Positions 50,297-61,363 of a stretch of 64,000 nucleotides of DNA are shown piece by piece. Origin of the DNA: Nocardiopsis sp. NRRL B-16309 (lineage in GTDB: Bacteria > Actinomycetota > Actinomycetes > Streptosporangiales > Streptosporangiaceae). The translations under genes and the position numbers were made by a program. The notes beneath the pieces were generated by a model, which was not told where the DNA came from, made no database searches, and saw nothing but the letters and a program-made list of their open reading frames with translations. Every line of letters starts with the position of its first letter. Positions within the stretch are counted from its first letter, which is position 1. The stretch spans positions 186,001-250,000 of the forward strand of contig NZ_LGEC01000058.1 in the NCBI RefSeq assembly GCF_001279585.1, in the 5' to 3' direction.

Positions 50297-51664
50297 CTAC
50301 CCCGACAGGTGGGCGAGCAGGTCCTGGCGGGTGAGGATGCCCACCGGGCGCCCGTCGCGCAGCACCACCAGCGCGCCCGACGAACGCAGCAGGCGCGCGC
50401 AGTCGCTGACCGGCGTCCCCGTGCCGACCGTGGACAGCGGCGGGCCCATGTGGGTCTCCACGAGGTCGTCGAGCTCGGCGCGCCCGTCGAAGAGCGCGTC
50501 CAGCACGTCGCGCTCGGCCACGGAGCCGACCACCTCGGCCGCCATGACCGGCGGCTCCTCCTTCATCACCGGCAGCTGCGAGACGCCGTACTCGCGCATG
50601 ATCGCCACCGCGGTGCCGACCGTCTCGTCCGGGTGGGAGTGCACGAAGTCGGGCATCTCTCCGCCCTTCTCCGCGAGCACCTGCCCGGCCGTGGCCTCCT
50701 CCGTCGCGGTGGACAGGAACCCGTAGTCCGCCATCCACTCGTCGTTGAAGATCTTGCCGAGGTAGCCGCGGCCGCCGTCCGGCAGCAGGACGACGATGAC
50801 GTCGTCGGGCCCGGCGTCCTCGGCCACCTTCAGCGCGGCCTCCACCGCCAGGCCGCACGAGCCGCCCACCAGCAGGGCCTCCTCGCGCGCCAGGCGCCGG
50901 GTCATCAGGAAGGAGTCCTTGTCGCTGACCGCCACGATGTCGTCGCACACCGACGTGTCGTAGGTCCCCGGCCAGATGTCCTCGCCCACGCCCTCGACCA
51001 GGTACGGGCGGCCCGATCCGCCCGAGTACACCGACCCCTCGGGGTCGGCGCCGATCACGCGCACGCCGCCCCCGGAGACCTCCTTGAGGTAGCGGCCGGT
51101 CCCGCTGATGGTGCCGCCGGTCCCGATCCCCGCCACGAAGTGCGTGATCCGGCCCTCGGTCTGCTCCCAGATCTCGGGGCCGGTGGAGTGGTAGTGCGAC
51201 TCCGGGTTGTTCATGTTCTCGTACTGGTTGGGCTTCCAGGCGCCGGGGATCTCCGCGGCCATCCGGTCCGAGACCGAGTAGTAGGAGTCGGGGTGGTCGG
51301 GGGCGACCGTGGTCGGGCAGACCACGACCTCCGCGCCGTAGGCCCGCAGCACCGAGAGCTTGTCCGGCCCCACCTTGTCCGGGCAGATGAAGACGCAGCG
51401 GTAGCCCTTCTCCTGCGCGATCATCGCCAGCCCGATCCCGGTGTTGCCGGAGGTGGGTTCGACGATCGTGCCGCCGGGTTTGAGCTTCCCGCTCTTCTCG
51501 GCCGCCTCGACCATGCGCAGCGCGATGCGGTCCTTGACCGACCCGCCGGGGTTGAAGTACTCGACCTTGGCCAGGATCGTCGGCGCCAGCCCCTCCGTGA
51601 CCTTCTTCAAACGGACAAGCGGGGTGTCCCCGACCAGATCGATCAGTGAATCGTGTACCCGCAT
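50297..51664 (-). CDS. cbs: Cystathionine beta-synthase
   Basis: A 455-residue PLP enzyme with a C-terminal CBS pair. The catalytic domain (about 1-325) has PLP Lys44 in NPGGSVKDRI, the substrate loop PTSGNTGIG and phosphate loop GIGTGGTISG. The two CBS motifs (about 340-455) probably bind an adenosyl ligand for control. It condenses homocysteine with serine to cystathionine. Together with metB it makes up the transsulfuration route feeding cysteine and thus mycothiol. It is the counterpart of Rv1077. Confidence 0.95.
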   Translation of the reverse strand: MRVHDSLIDLVGDTPLVRLKKVTEGLAPTILAKVEYFNPGGSVKDRIALRMVEAAEKSGKLKPGGTIVEPTSGNTGIGLAMIAQEKGYRCVFICPDKVGPDKLSVLRAYGAEVVVCPTTVAPDHPDSYYSVSDRMAAEIPGAWKPNQYENMNNPESHYHSTGPEIWEQTEGRITHFVAGIGTGGTISGTGRYLKEVSGGGVRVIGADPEGSVYSGGSGRPYLVEGVGEDIWPGTYDTSVCDDIVAVSDKDSFLMTRRLAREEALLVGGSCGLAVEAALKVAEDAGPDDVIVVLLPDGGRGYLGKIFNDEWMADYGFLSTATEEATAGQVLAEKGGEMPDFVHSHPDETVGTAVAIMREYGVSQLPVMKEEPPVMAAEVVGSVAERDVLDALFDGRAELDDLVETHMGPPLSTVGTGTPVSDCARLLRSSGALVVLRDGRPVGILTRQDLLAHLSG

Positions 51665-52015
51665 GGTGGCTCCTCAACGTCGTGGCGACCGGGTCCTCGG
51701 CCCGCCGTCTCCGCTCCCGGGCGGCGCCCGGGGCCTTGGGCCGGTCCGGCCCGTTCAACCCGACTCTAACGCCACCACCAGGCGCTTTCAGGAACGTTTT
51801 CCACCTCTCTCCCGCCATCGCCCACGGGACGCGCCAGGCGAACCGAGAACCTCCGGCACCAGCTCTCCCCCTCTGGTCCGCGCCGCTGGTTCTTGCTCAC
51901 TCCACGGAGCCGATGGTGTGCCGCGCAGGTACGTGACCCCGGGGTTTCCCGCCGGTAGCCTCGCTTCCAACCGGCCCGCGTGAGGCAGGCGGGTCCGACG
52001 CCCGGAGGTGGTCCG
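51665..52015. promoter_or_regulatory. Divergent region between cbs and the GDSL hydrolase
   Basis: This 351-base region holds no supported gene. On the plus strand TGACCC (51934-51939) and TAGCCT (51956-51961), 16 bases apart, could form the hydrolase promoter. No terminator or repeat is evident. Confidence 0.35.
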
Positions 52016-53203
52016 ATGCTGCGAGCCGCTCGCGCACGGCGCATTGCCGCGGCGACCGCATTCGGCGGAGGCGGGATCACCCTGGTCGGCGGCGGCACTC
52101 TGGCGCTCCTGTACCTGCAGGTCAGACTCGCCAGACGCGCGGTGGGCGTCACCCCCTGGCAGCGGCCGAAGGTCAACGGGGTCTACGGCGACGGCCCCGG
52201 CACCCCTCTGCGCATGCTGATGGCCGGGGACTCCACCGCCGCGGGCTTCGCCGTGCCCGAGGCCGCCCAGACGCCCGGTGTGCTGCTCGCCTCGGGCCTG
52301 GCGGCCGCGGCGGACCGGAGGGTCCGCCTGCGCTGCACCGCCTCCCCGGGCGCCACCTCCGCCAACCTCGCCGCGCAGATCGCGCACGCCGGCGCACTGG
52401 ACCCGGCCTCCCGCTACGACGTGGCCGTGATCTTCATCGGCGCCAACGACGTCATCCGCCGGGTGCGGCCCAACGACGCCGTCGCCCAGCTGCGCGAGGC
52501 GACCGCCGCCCTCGTCGGGCACGGCACCGCCGTGGTGGTGGCGACCTGCCCCGACCTGGGCACCGTCCGTCCCATCGGCTGGCCGCTGCGCTCGGTGGCG
52601 CGCCGCGCCTCGCGCCAGCTCGCCGCGGCCCAGACCATCGCGGTCACCGAGGCGGGCGGCCGCACGGTCTCCCTGAGCGACCTGCTCGCCGACGACTTTA
52701 GGTCCGACCCCGCCGCCATGTTCGGACCGGACCGCTTCCACCCCTCGGCCCGCGGCTACGTCCAGGCGGCCTCCGCCGTGCTGCCGGCGGCCTGCGCCGC
52801 GCTGGGCCTGCTGCCGGAGCTGGACCAGGCCGAGCGGACCTCGGGCCTGCTGCCCGTGGACCAGGCCGCGGTCATGGCCGCCGACACCGCGGGGACCGAG
52901 GTCGGCCCCGCCGAACGGGCCCGCACCGACGGCCGGGCCCGCTGGACCGCGCTCGTGCGCCTGCCCTTCCGCGGCCGCGAGCGGGGCGCCGAGCCGACAC
53001 GCGGACCGGTGCCCGACCCGCGGTCCGGCCGGGATCCCGCCCCGGGGACCGGCGCCTCCCCGGGCGGCGCCCCGGGGACCGGGGACAGGGCGGCGCGCGC
53101 CGGTGCCACCGCTCCGACCGACGCCGCGGGCCATCAGGGAAACCACCGTGACGACACGCGAAGGCAGACCCCGGGTGGCGACGAAACCGGGCCAAGAGGT
53201 TAA
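52016..53203 (+). CDS. SGNH/GDSL-family hydrolase
   Basis: A 395-residue esterase or lipase-like protein. A transmembrane or signal-anchor segment (about 14-36) tethers an SGNH domain (about 55-265). Catalytic blocks are AGDSTAAGF (Ser), GATSANL (Gly), IFIGANDVI (Asn) and DRFHPSARG (Asp/His). The last 110 residues are Gly/Pro/Arg/Asp-rich and disordered. It is probably an envelope acyl-ester hydrolase. The homologue Rv1075c lies next to the thiolase in M. tuberculosis. ATG 52016 has GGAGG eight bases upstream. Confidence 0.9.
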   Translation: MLRAARARRIAAATAFGGGGITLVGGGTLALLYLQVRLARRAVGVTPWQRPKVNGVYGDGPGTPLRMLMAGDSTAAGFAVPEAAQTPGVLLASGLAAAADRRVRLRCTASPGATSANLAAQIAHAGALDPASRYDVAVIFIGANDVIRRVRPNDAVAQLREATAALVGHGTAVVVATCPDLGTVRPIGWPLRSVARRASRQLAAAQTIAVTEAGGRTVSLSDLLADDFRSDPAAMFGPDRFHPSARGYVQAASAVLPAACAALGLLPELDQAERTSGLLPVDQAAVMAADTAGTEVGPAERARTDGRARWTALVRLPFRGRERGAEPTRGPVPDPRSGRDPAPGTGASPGGAPGTGDRAARAGATAPTDAAGHQGNHRDDTRRQTPGGDETGPRG

Positions 53204-53337
53204 CTGGGCAGTAACAAGACGTGCCGTGGCCGGCCCGCGATGCACCAGGCGTGCGAGGCCGCCAGGGCACGCGCAGACGCACGAGGCCGAACGTCCGCCC
53301 GGCGCGGCCGCACTCCACACCGACAGGGACCAAGACC

Positions 53338-54558
53338 ATGCCCGAAGCAGTCATCGTCGCCACAGCACGCTCCCCGATCGGCCGCGCCTTCAAGGGCTCG
53401 CTCAAGGACCTGCGCCCGGACGACCTCACCGCACAGATCGTCGGCGCCGCGCTGGCCAAGGTGCCCGAGCTCGACCCCACGCAGATCGACGACCTCATGC
53501 TCGGCTGCGGCCTGCCCGGCGGTGAGCAGGGCTTCAACATGGCGCGCATCGTCGCCGTCCAGCTCGGCCTGGACACCGTGCCCGGCACGACCGTCACCCG
53601 GTACTGCTCCTCCTCCCTCCAGACCACCCGGATGGCCTACCACGCCATCAAGGCGGGCGAGGGCGACGTGTTCGTCTCCGCCGGCGTGGAGATGGTCAGC
53701 CGCTTCGCCAACGGCAGCAGCGACAACCCGGAGAACGAGAACCCGCTCTTCGACGACGCCAAGGCCCGCACGGTCAAGCGCGCCGAGGGCGGCGCCGAGG
53801 CCTGGACCGACCCCCGCGAGAACGGCGCCCTGCCCGACGCCTACATCGCCATGGGCCAGACGGCCGAGAACGTCGCCCAGATCACCGGGATCTCGCGCCA
53901 GCGCCAGGACGAGTTCGCGGTCCGCTCGCAGAACCTCGCCGAGAAGTCCCTGGACAACGGCTTCTGGGAGCGCGAGATCACCCCGGTGACCCTCCCGGAC
54001 GGCACCGTGGTCAGCACCGACGACGGCATCCGCCGCGGCACCACCTACGAGAAGGTCTCCAGCCTCAAGCCGGTGTTCCGCCCCGACGGCACGGTCACCG
54101 CGGGCAACGCCTGCCCGCTCAACGACGGCGCCTCCGCTGTCGTCATCATGAGCGACACCAAGGCCGCCCAGCTGGGCCTGACCCCGCTGGCCCGCATCGT
54201 CTCCACCGGCGTCACCGGCCTGAACCCCGAGATCATGGGCCTGGGCCCGGTCGAGGCCTCCAAGCAGGCCCTGGCCCGCGCCAACATGGCCATCGGCGAC
54301 ATCGACCTGGTCGAGATCAACGAGGCCTTCGCCGCCCAGGTGCTGCCCTCCGCCGACCAGCTGGGCATCGACATCGACGGCCAGCTGAACGTCAACGGCG
54401 GCGCCATCGCCATCGGCCACCCGTTCGGCAGCACGGGCGCGCGGATCACCGGCACGCTCCTCAACGGCCTGGCCTTCCATGACAAGACCTTCGGCCTGGA
54501 GACCATGTGCGTCGGCGGCGGCCAGGGCATGGCGGCCGTCTTCGAGCGCCTGAACTAG
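53338..54558 (+). CDS. Acetyl-CoA C-acetyltransferase (thiolase)
   Basis: A 406-residue thiolase that interconverts two acyl-CoA and beta-ketoacyl-CoA, for beta-oxidation or acetoacetyl-CoA formation. Catalytic Cys is in VTRYCSSSLQT, the second His/Cys pair in AIGHPFGSTGARI and TMCVGGGQGMA, and NEAFAAQ is conserved. The motifs fit the FadA group rather than biosynthetic PhaA, but chain-length preference is not evident. ATG 53338 begins the typical EAVIVATARSPIGRAF. A 14-base hairpin (54629-54658) follows. Confidence 0.94.
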   Translation: MPEAVIVATARSPIGRAFKGSLKDLRPDDLTAQIVGAALAKVPELDPTQIDDLMLGCGLPGGEQGFNMARIVAVQLGLDTVPGTTVTRYCSSSLQTTRMAYHAIKAGEGDVFVSAGVEMVSRFANGSSDNPENENPLFDDAKARTVKRAEGGAEAWTDPRENGALPDAYIAMGQTAENVAQITGISRQRQDEFAVRSQNLAEKSLDNGFWEREITPVTLPDGTVVSTDDGIRRGTTYEKVSSLKPVFRPDGTVTAGNACPLNDGASAVVIMSDTKAAQLGLTPLARIVSTGVTGLNPEIMGLGPVEASKQALARANMAIGDIDLVEINEAFAAQVLPSADQLGIDIDGQLNVNGGAIAIGHPFGSTGARITGTLLNGLAFHDKTFGLETMCVGGGQGMAAVFERLN

Positions 54559-54628
54559 GGCTTGTCCCGCGGCCCGTGCCCGTCCTGAGCGGCGCGCCGA
54601 GGCCGCGTGGAGTCCGTCCACCCACGTC

Positions 54629-54658
54629 GGGGCCCGGCGCGCACGCGCGCCGGGCCCC
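54629..54658 (+). terminator. Terminator after the thiolase gene
   Basis: An inverted repeat with 14-base arms (54629-54642 and 54645-54658) separated by two bases, about 70 bases after the stop. The rest of the 335-base gap up to 54893 holds only weak promoter-like boxes (TTGTCC at 54823-54828). Confidence 0.75.
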
Positions 54659-54893
54659 GCGTCGTACCCGGGCCTGTCCGGGTCCGGCACGCCCGTCCGT
54701 CCGGGTTCCTGGCGATTCGTCGACGATCACACCGAATCCACGGGTCCGTGCCCGGGACGTCCGCGATACACCGTCTGGGCCAACGATCTCCCACCTGCAA
54801 GGTAAAAGCTGGTGGCCGGGGCTTGTCCAAACCGTGATCCTGATGCAGGGTCACAGATAAGTGCCATTCGCCAACGCACTGCCGGAGGTGCCT

Positions 54894-55145
54894 ATGTCGG
54901 TTACCCACTCGCCGGAGATCCACGCAAAGCTCATCGAACGCATCCCGGCCGTCACCGGCCGAGGACTCCACGAGTGGTTCAACGCTCTCGACAAGGGCCC
55001 CGGGCTGGTCCGCTGCTCGGACCGGTCCACCTGGCTCGCCGACGAGTATGACCTGCCCCAGTGGTACGCGCAGGCCATCGTCACGGAGCACGACCGCCGC
55101 CGCAGGAACCGATCCATCCCCGCTCCGCGTCCCGAGGGGCCCTGA
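54894..55145 (+). CDS. DUF4287-domain protein
   Basis: An 83-residue soluble protein with a DUF4287-like domain (SPEIHAKLIERIPAVTGRGL, WFNALDK and LADEYDLPQWYAQAIV). Such small helical proteins of unknown function are found alone in actinobacteria. ATG 54894 has GGAGG six bases upstream. A strong terminator follows. Confidence 0.78.
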   Translation: MSVTHSPEIHAKLIERIPAVTGRGLHEWFNALDKGPGLVRCSDRSTWLADEYDLPQWYAQAIVTEHDRRRRNRSIPAPRPEGP

Positions 55146-55181
55146 GCGCGACCCGGACGTCACCGCACCCGCACGGACGAA

Positions 55182-55217
55182 GGGCCACCCCCGGGATACG
55201 TCTTCCGGGGGTGGCCC
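55182..55217. terminator. Terminator between DUF4287 and the Bax-inhibitor-like gene
   Basis: A perfect 13-base inverted repeat (55182-55194 and 55205-55217) with a 10-base loop, between convergent genes. Confidence 0.82.
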
Positions 55218-55261
55218 TGTCCGTGGCACGCCCGCGCTCGCGCGGGCCGACGGTACTGCCG

Positions 55262-56182
55262 CTATTCGGAGAACATCGTCTTGATGATCCAGAGCAGGCG
55301 CAGGATCTCGATGTAGAGCCAGACCAGGGAGACCGTCAGGCCGAAGGCGAACTGCCAGGCGAACGTGTCGGGAACGCCCGCCTCGATGCCCTCCTCGATC
55401 CCGCGGAACTCGATGGCCAGGGTCAGCGCGGCGATGACGACGAACACCAGTCCGACGATCAGGCCCAGGGCGGTGGGCTCGCGCAGGCCGATGCCGCCGC
55501 CGATGAAGAAGCTCGCCACGAAGTTGACCAGCATGAGCGCGGCGGCGCCGAGCACCGCGAAACCGACGGCCTTGACGAAGCCGTCCGTCACCTTGATGAC
55601 GCGGAACTTGTACAGCGCGAGCATCACACCGAAGACCGCGACGGTACCGATGACCGCCTGGGTCACCAGCGAGCCGCCCGCACCGGCGTCACCGGTGCTC
55701 ATCTCCAGCTGCCAGGCCAGGAGGGCCGAGAAACCGCCGACGAGCAGGCCTTCGAGGGCCGCGTAGGTGAGGACCAGCCCCGGGTTGGTGCTCTGCTTGA
55801 ACGCGATGACCAGCCCGAGGATCAGGCCGCCGAGCGCGCCGAGCACGGTCAGTCCGAGGGCCAGGCCCATGAAGGACTGGAAGAGGAAGTAGTTGACGAC
55901 GCCGAGCAGGACGACCATGCCGAGCGTCATGCCGGTGCGCATGACGACGTCGTCGATGGTCATGCGCCCCGTGCCGGCACCCTGCGCCGGGGCTCCCGGA
56001 TAGCCCTGCTGGGGATAGGGCTGACCGTATCCCTGGGGGTGGCCCGGCTGCGGGTACGGCTGTCCGTACCCCTGCTGCGCATAGCCCTGCTGACCGTAAC
56101 CCGGCTGGCCGTAGCCCTGTCCGGCCCGGCCGGACTGCTGAAGAGCCCGCTTGAGGACGGGGTTGGAACTCCGCATCCGCAT
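55262..56182 (-). CDS. Bax inhibitor-1/YccA family membrane protein
   Basis: A 306-residue protein with seven predicted transmembrane helices (about 80-300) of the TMBIM/YccA family, which in other organisms form pH-sensitive calcium leak channels. The N-terminus (about 15-65) consists of Tyr/Gly/Gln/Pro repeats (GYGQP, GYGQQ, GYAQQ), a common actinobacterial cytoplasmic decoration. The ATG at 56182 is followed at once by a second Met. The leader contains a GC-rich tandem repeat. Confidence 0.88.
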   Translation of the reverse strand: MRMRSSNPVLKRALQQSGRAGQGYGQPGYGQQGYAQQGYGQPYPQPGHPQGYGQPYPQQGYPGAPAQGAGTGRMTIDDVVMRTGMTLGMVVLLGVVNYFLFQSFMGLALGLTVLGALGGLILGLVIAFKQSTNPGLVLTYAALEGLLVGGFSALLAWQLEMSTGDAGAGGSLVTQAVIGTVAVFGVMLALYKFRVIKVTDGFVKAVGFAVLGAAALMLVNFVASFFIGGGIGLREPTALGLIVGLVFVVIAALTLAIEFRGIEEGIEAGVPDTFAWQFAFGLTVSLVWLYIEILRLLWIIKTMFSE

Positions 56183-56272
56183 GTCTAGTAATGGCCTTTC
56201 ACGCGTGGATTGCTGCCCACAAGGTAACGTACGGCCCCGCCGGTCGGTTCCGAGCCCACGGTCACCGTTGGG

Positions 56273-56357
56273 ACACGGCCGGGTGGACGGCGGGAACACG
56301 GCCGCGCGGACGGTCGCGGGGCACGGCCGGGTGGACGGTCGGGGCCCGGCCGCGGAC
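56273..56357. repeat. GC-rich imperfect tandem repeat
   Basis: Three to four units of about 24 bases with a CACGGCCG core (starts near 56274, 56297, 56322) and GGTGGACGG or GCGGACGG lie between the proline dehydrogenase and Bax-inhibitor-like genes. This part of the gap contains no gene. Confidence 0.65.
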
Positions 56358-56423
56358 AGGAAGACGGGGCCCGTGTCCATCCCCCTGGATCACGGACCCC
56401 GCGCTCGGAGTGACGCCGCGGCG

Positions 56424-57350
56424 TCAGTTGCGGGTGATCACCGAACGGGCCAGGAACAGGATGTTCGCCGGGCGCTCGGCCAGGCGGCGCATGTAGTAGC
56501 CGTACCACTCGTCGCCGTAGGGCACGTAGACGCGCATGCGCTTGCCCTCCGCGGCGAGGCGGACCTGCTCGGCGTCCCGGATGCCGTAGAGCATCTGGTA
56601 CTCGTAGTCGTCCGCGGTCCGGCCGTTGGCCGCCGCGAGTTCCCCGGCGATCGCGACCATGCGCGGGTCGTGGCTGGCCACCATCGGGTAGCCGTCGCCC
56701 TCCATGAGCACGCGCAGGGCACGCACGTAGGCCTTGTCCACCTCCGCCTTGTCGCGGTAGGCGACGGAGGAGGGCTCGTCGTAGGCGCCCTTGCACAGGC
56801 GCACGCGCGAACCGGCCCCGCTCAGGTCGCGGCAGTCCGCCTCCGTGCGGCGCAGGTAGGCCTGGAGCACCGCGCCCACGAACGGGAAGTCCTCGCGCAG
56901 GTCGCGCAGGATGCCCAGCGTGGAGTCGGTGGTGGTGTGGTCCTCCATGTCGAGGGTCACCGTGGTGCCGATGGCCGCGGCCGCCTCGGCGATGCGGCGC
57001 GCGTTGTCGAGGGCGATCTTCTCGCCGTCGGCGTTGAGGAACTGCCCCACGGCCGAGAGTTTGACCGACACCTCGGCCCGGTCGCCCAGACCGGCCTCGC
57101 CCAGCGCGGCCAGCAGGTCCTGGTAGGCGGTCACCGTCGCCGTGGCCTGCGCCAGGTCGGTGGTGTCCTCACCGAGGAAGTCCAGGGTGATGTAGCGGTC
57201 CTGCGCCAGGTTCGCGACGGCGGGCAGAGCCTCGTCGAGCGTGGAGCCCGCCACGAAGCGGTGGACGAGGCCACGGGTCAGGGGCGTGCGCTCGACGATC
57301 GTGCGGCAGGTCGCGGACCGGGCCGCGAGCAGCAGTGGCTTGCGAAGCAT
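56424..57350 (-). CDS. pruB: Proline dehydrogenase
   Basis: A 308-residue monofunctional flavoenzyme that oxidises L-proline to pyrroline-5-carboxylate. The (beta/alpha)8 barrel motifs include TLDFLGEDTTD, VSVKLSAVGQF, LDMEDHTTTD and RLCKGAYDEP, with FAD/substrate contacts near the C-terminal YVPYGDEWYGYYMRRL. It lies 147 bases downstream of pruA on the same strand and was probably co-transcribed. The pair plus the divergent PucR gene matches the mycobacterial pruB-pruA-pruC arrangement. Confidence 0.93.
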   Translation of the reverse strand: MLRKPLLLAARSATCRTIVERTPLTRGLVHRFVAGSTLDEALPAVANLAQDRYITLDFLGEDTTDLAQATATVTAYQDLLAALGEAGLGDRAEVSVKLSAVGQFLNADGEKIALDNARRIAEAAAAIGTTVTLDMEDHTTTDSTLGILRDLREDFPFVGAVLQAYLRRTEADCRDLSGAGSRVRLCKGAYDEPSSVAYRDKAEVDKAYVRALRVLMEGDGYPMVASHDPRMVAIAGELAAANGRTADDYEYQMLYGIRDAEQVRLAAEGKRMRVYVPYGDEWYGYYMRRLAERPANILFLARSVITRN

Positions 57351-57497
57351 GGAGACCTCGAAGAAGACGTGCGCGAACCGGTCGGTCAGCGCGGACGGTG
57401 AAGTGGCGGGGCCGGGGATCTGCCCGGTCGCACCGGTGGATTCCTCGGGGGGTGTGGTGCGCCCCCTCGGTGACCCGAGGGGGCGCGGACCGGGGGC

Positions 57498-59123
<1,626 letters not shown>

Positions 59124-59235
59124 GGGCACCTCCCTGAAAAGAATGTCCCTGAGTGAAGCAGGGTTGGGCTGACTCAACGCTCTCAGACCATGGCCGTGCG
59201 AACCTTGTGGGGCAGGCCACTCTTTGCCCGCCTTA

Positions 59236-59253
59236 TTTGTTCGCTAGGACAAA
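59236..59253. promoter_or_regulatory. Candidate PucR operator upstream of the regulator gene
   Basis: TTTGT and ACAAA flank an 8-base centre in an 18-base near-palindrome (one mismatch in a 7-base arm, TTTGTTC against GGACAAA). It lies 12 bases before the PucR start and about 113 bases before the pruA start. Position fits control of either side; the binding protein is inferred. Confidence 0.4.
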
Positions 59254-59264
59254 ATGGGACTCAT

Positions 59265-61166
59265 ATGAGTACAGATGCCCCACGACCGGGCCCACGTCAC
59301 CCGCAGTCCGACCCGTCACACACCTCCGGGACCGGACCCGACATCGTTCCTGGTCACCCGGAAGCCCAGGACCAGGACAACCCGGGTCTGCCGCTGCGGC
59401 GGCTGCTGCTCGCGCTCGGCGACCCGGTCGTCGACGTGGCCGCGGCACCGCGCGGTCTCGATGTTCAGGTGGACAACGTCGTCATCGTGGATCCGGAGGA
59501 CCGCTCCGAGGCCCGGTCCGGGGACCTGGTGCTGCTGATCGGGGTGCGCGGAACGGCGGCGCGGCGGCTGATCCGCGCGCTCGCCGAGCAGGGGGCCACG
59601 GCCGTCGCGGTCAAGACGAGCGCCCACACCCCGCCCGAGGAGGTGCTGCCGCCGCCCACCAGGCGCCCGCCGTCGCCGCTGGGCCGCATCGCGGAGAGCC
59701 GGGGGCACGGGTCGGCCTCGGACGCCTACGGCGGCCCCTCCGGGGCCAGGGCCGGGCGGGCGCTGCGCGCCGGGGGCGTCGACGAGATGCGCACCCTGCG
59801 CACGGAGGCGCAGGAGGCCGGGATCGCGCTGCTGTCGGTGCGTCCCGAGGTGCGCTGGGACCAGTTGCAGTCGGTGTGCCAGAGCATCGTCGACGACGCC
59901 CGGCTCAACGTGACGGCCGACGTCGGCGAGTCCGGCGGCGACCTGTTCTCCATGGCGCAGACCATCGCCCAGATCACCCGCGGCCTGGTGGCCATCGAGG
60001 ACTCGGCGAGCCGGGTGCTGGCCTACTCCTCGGGTTCGGAGGTGGACGAACTGCGCCGCCTGTCCGTGCTGGGCCGCCAGGGCCCCGAGCCCTACCTGGC
60101 GCTGCTGCGCGAGTGGGGTGTCTTCGCCAAGCTGCGCTCCGGCGAGGAGGTCGTCCGCATCGACGAACACCCCGAGCTGGGCATCCGCCGCCGGCTCGCG
60201 GTGGGGATCCACGCCGGCCGCCAGCCGCTGGGCGCGATCTGGGTGCAGGAGGGCTCCGAGCCGCTGGCCGAGCACGCCGAGGAGGCCCTGGTCGGCGCCG
60301 CGCGCACGACCGCGCTCCAGATGATCAGGCAGCGCACCCAGGCCAGCGCCGGGCTGCGCCTGCGCGAGGACCTGCTGTCGAACCTGCTGGAGGGGCGCAT
60401 CGACGCCAGCGCGCTGGCCGACACCGTGGAGGTGCACGCCGACCGGGGCGCGCTGGTCGTGGCGTTCCTGCTCGCCGAGGGCGACGTCGAGGACCGCCCG
60501 GACCGACCCGAGCGGGAGCTGCGCCGCCGCCAGCTCATCGACCTGGTGTCGGTGCACACCGCGGCCTACCGGCGCAGTGCCCTGGTCACCGAGCTCCAGG
60601 GACGGGTCTACGTCCTGCTGCCCGACCTGGCCCGCGCACGCGAGGGCTGGCGCGGGGTGGAGCAGTCGGTGCTCGCCCTCACCCGCAAGACCGTGACCGC
60701 GGCACGCGCCGCCCTGGGACTGGAGGTGCAGGCGGCCGTGGGATCGCGGGTGGAGAGCCTGGCCGAGGTGCCCGACTCGCGCGCCGAGGCCGACCGGGTG
60801 CTGGACGCGATGAGCCGCGACCTGGACCGGGACGTGGCCACCATCTCCGACGTGCGCTCGCGGGTGCTCATCAGCGAGACCCTCGCCCTGCTGCGCGCGG
60901 ACCCGTCCCTGCGCGATCCACGCGTGACCCGCCTCGTCGAGCACGACCGCGCCGGCGGCGCCGACCTGGTCCACTCGCTGCTGGCCTACCTTGAGGTCTT
61001 CGGCGACGCCCGCGCCGCCGCCGAGCGCCTGCACATCCACCCGAACACCCTGCGCTACCGGGTCCGCCGCGCCGCCGCCGTCAGCGGAATCGACCTGGCC
61101 GACCCGGGAGAGCGCCTGTTCACCCAGCTCCAGCTCCTCATGGAACAGCAGCTCCCCGACCACTGA
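59265..61166 (+). CDS. pruC: PucR-family regulator of proline catabolism
   Basis: A 633-residue regulator with an N-terminal PucR-like sensing region (from residue 40), a middle GGDEF-like/GAF segment, and a C-terminal helix-turn-helix (about 575-633) with the family signature YLEVFGDARAAAERLHIHPN. A comparable protein (PruC, Rv1186c) activates pruAB in mycobacteria when proline is present. It is divergent from pruA. The symbol rests on this synteny, not on direct evidence. ATG 59265 has GGGA upstream. Confidence 0.86.
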   Translation: MSTDAPRPGPRHPQSDPSHTSGTGPDIVPGHPEAQDQDNPGLPLRRLLLALGDPVVDVAAAPRGLDVQVDNVVIVDPEDRSEARSGDLVLLIGVRGTAARRLIRALAEQGATAVAVKTSAHTPPEEVLPPPTRRPPSPLGRIAESRGHGSASDAYGGPSGARAGRALRAGGVDEMRTLRTEAQEAGIALLSVRPEVRWDQLQSVCQSIVDDARLNVTADVGESGGDLFSMAQTIAQITRGLVAIEDSASRVLAYSSGSEVDELRRLSVLGRQGPEPYLALLREWGVFAKLRSGEEVVRIDEHPELGIRRRLAVGIHAGRQPLGAIWVQEGSEPLAEHAEEALVGAARTTALQMIRQRTQASAGLRLREDLLSNLLEGRIDASALADTVEVHADRGALVVAFLLAEGDVEDRPDRPERELRRRQLIDLVSVHTAAYRRSALVTELQGRVYVLLPDLARAREGWRGVEQSVLALTRKTVTAARAALGLEVQAAVGSRVESLAEVPDSRAEADRVLDAMSRDLDRDVATISDVRSRVLISETLALLRADPSLRDPRVTRLVEHDRAGGADLVHSLLAYLEVFGDARAAAERLHIHPNTLRYRVRRAAAVSGIDLADPGERLFTQLQLLMEQQLPDH

Positions 61167-61207
61167 TCACCGATCAGCCGAAACCGGCCCGAGACCAGCC
61201 GGGACCG

Positions 61208-61290
61208 GGAGCCCAGGGGTGACGCGTGCAGGGACGTCCCCCTCCCTCACCCGAGGGGTCAAAGGTCGACCGTTCAGCTCTGCGGAACCG
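61208..61290 (+). repeat. Long direct repeat, copy 1
   Basis: About 83 bases starting GGAGCCCAGGGGTGACGCG and ending near GCGGAACC, downstream of the PucR gene. It recurs almost exactly 156 bases later. Confidence 0.9.
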
Positions 61291-61363
61291 CAAGGGGGCG
61301 GACGTTCGGTCGTCCGGGACACCGGGGCATCCGCAGGGGAGCGGGGGCCACCCGCACCCCCAC

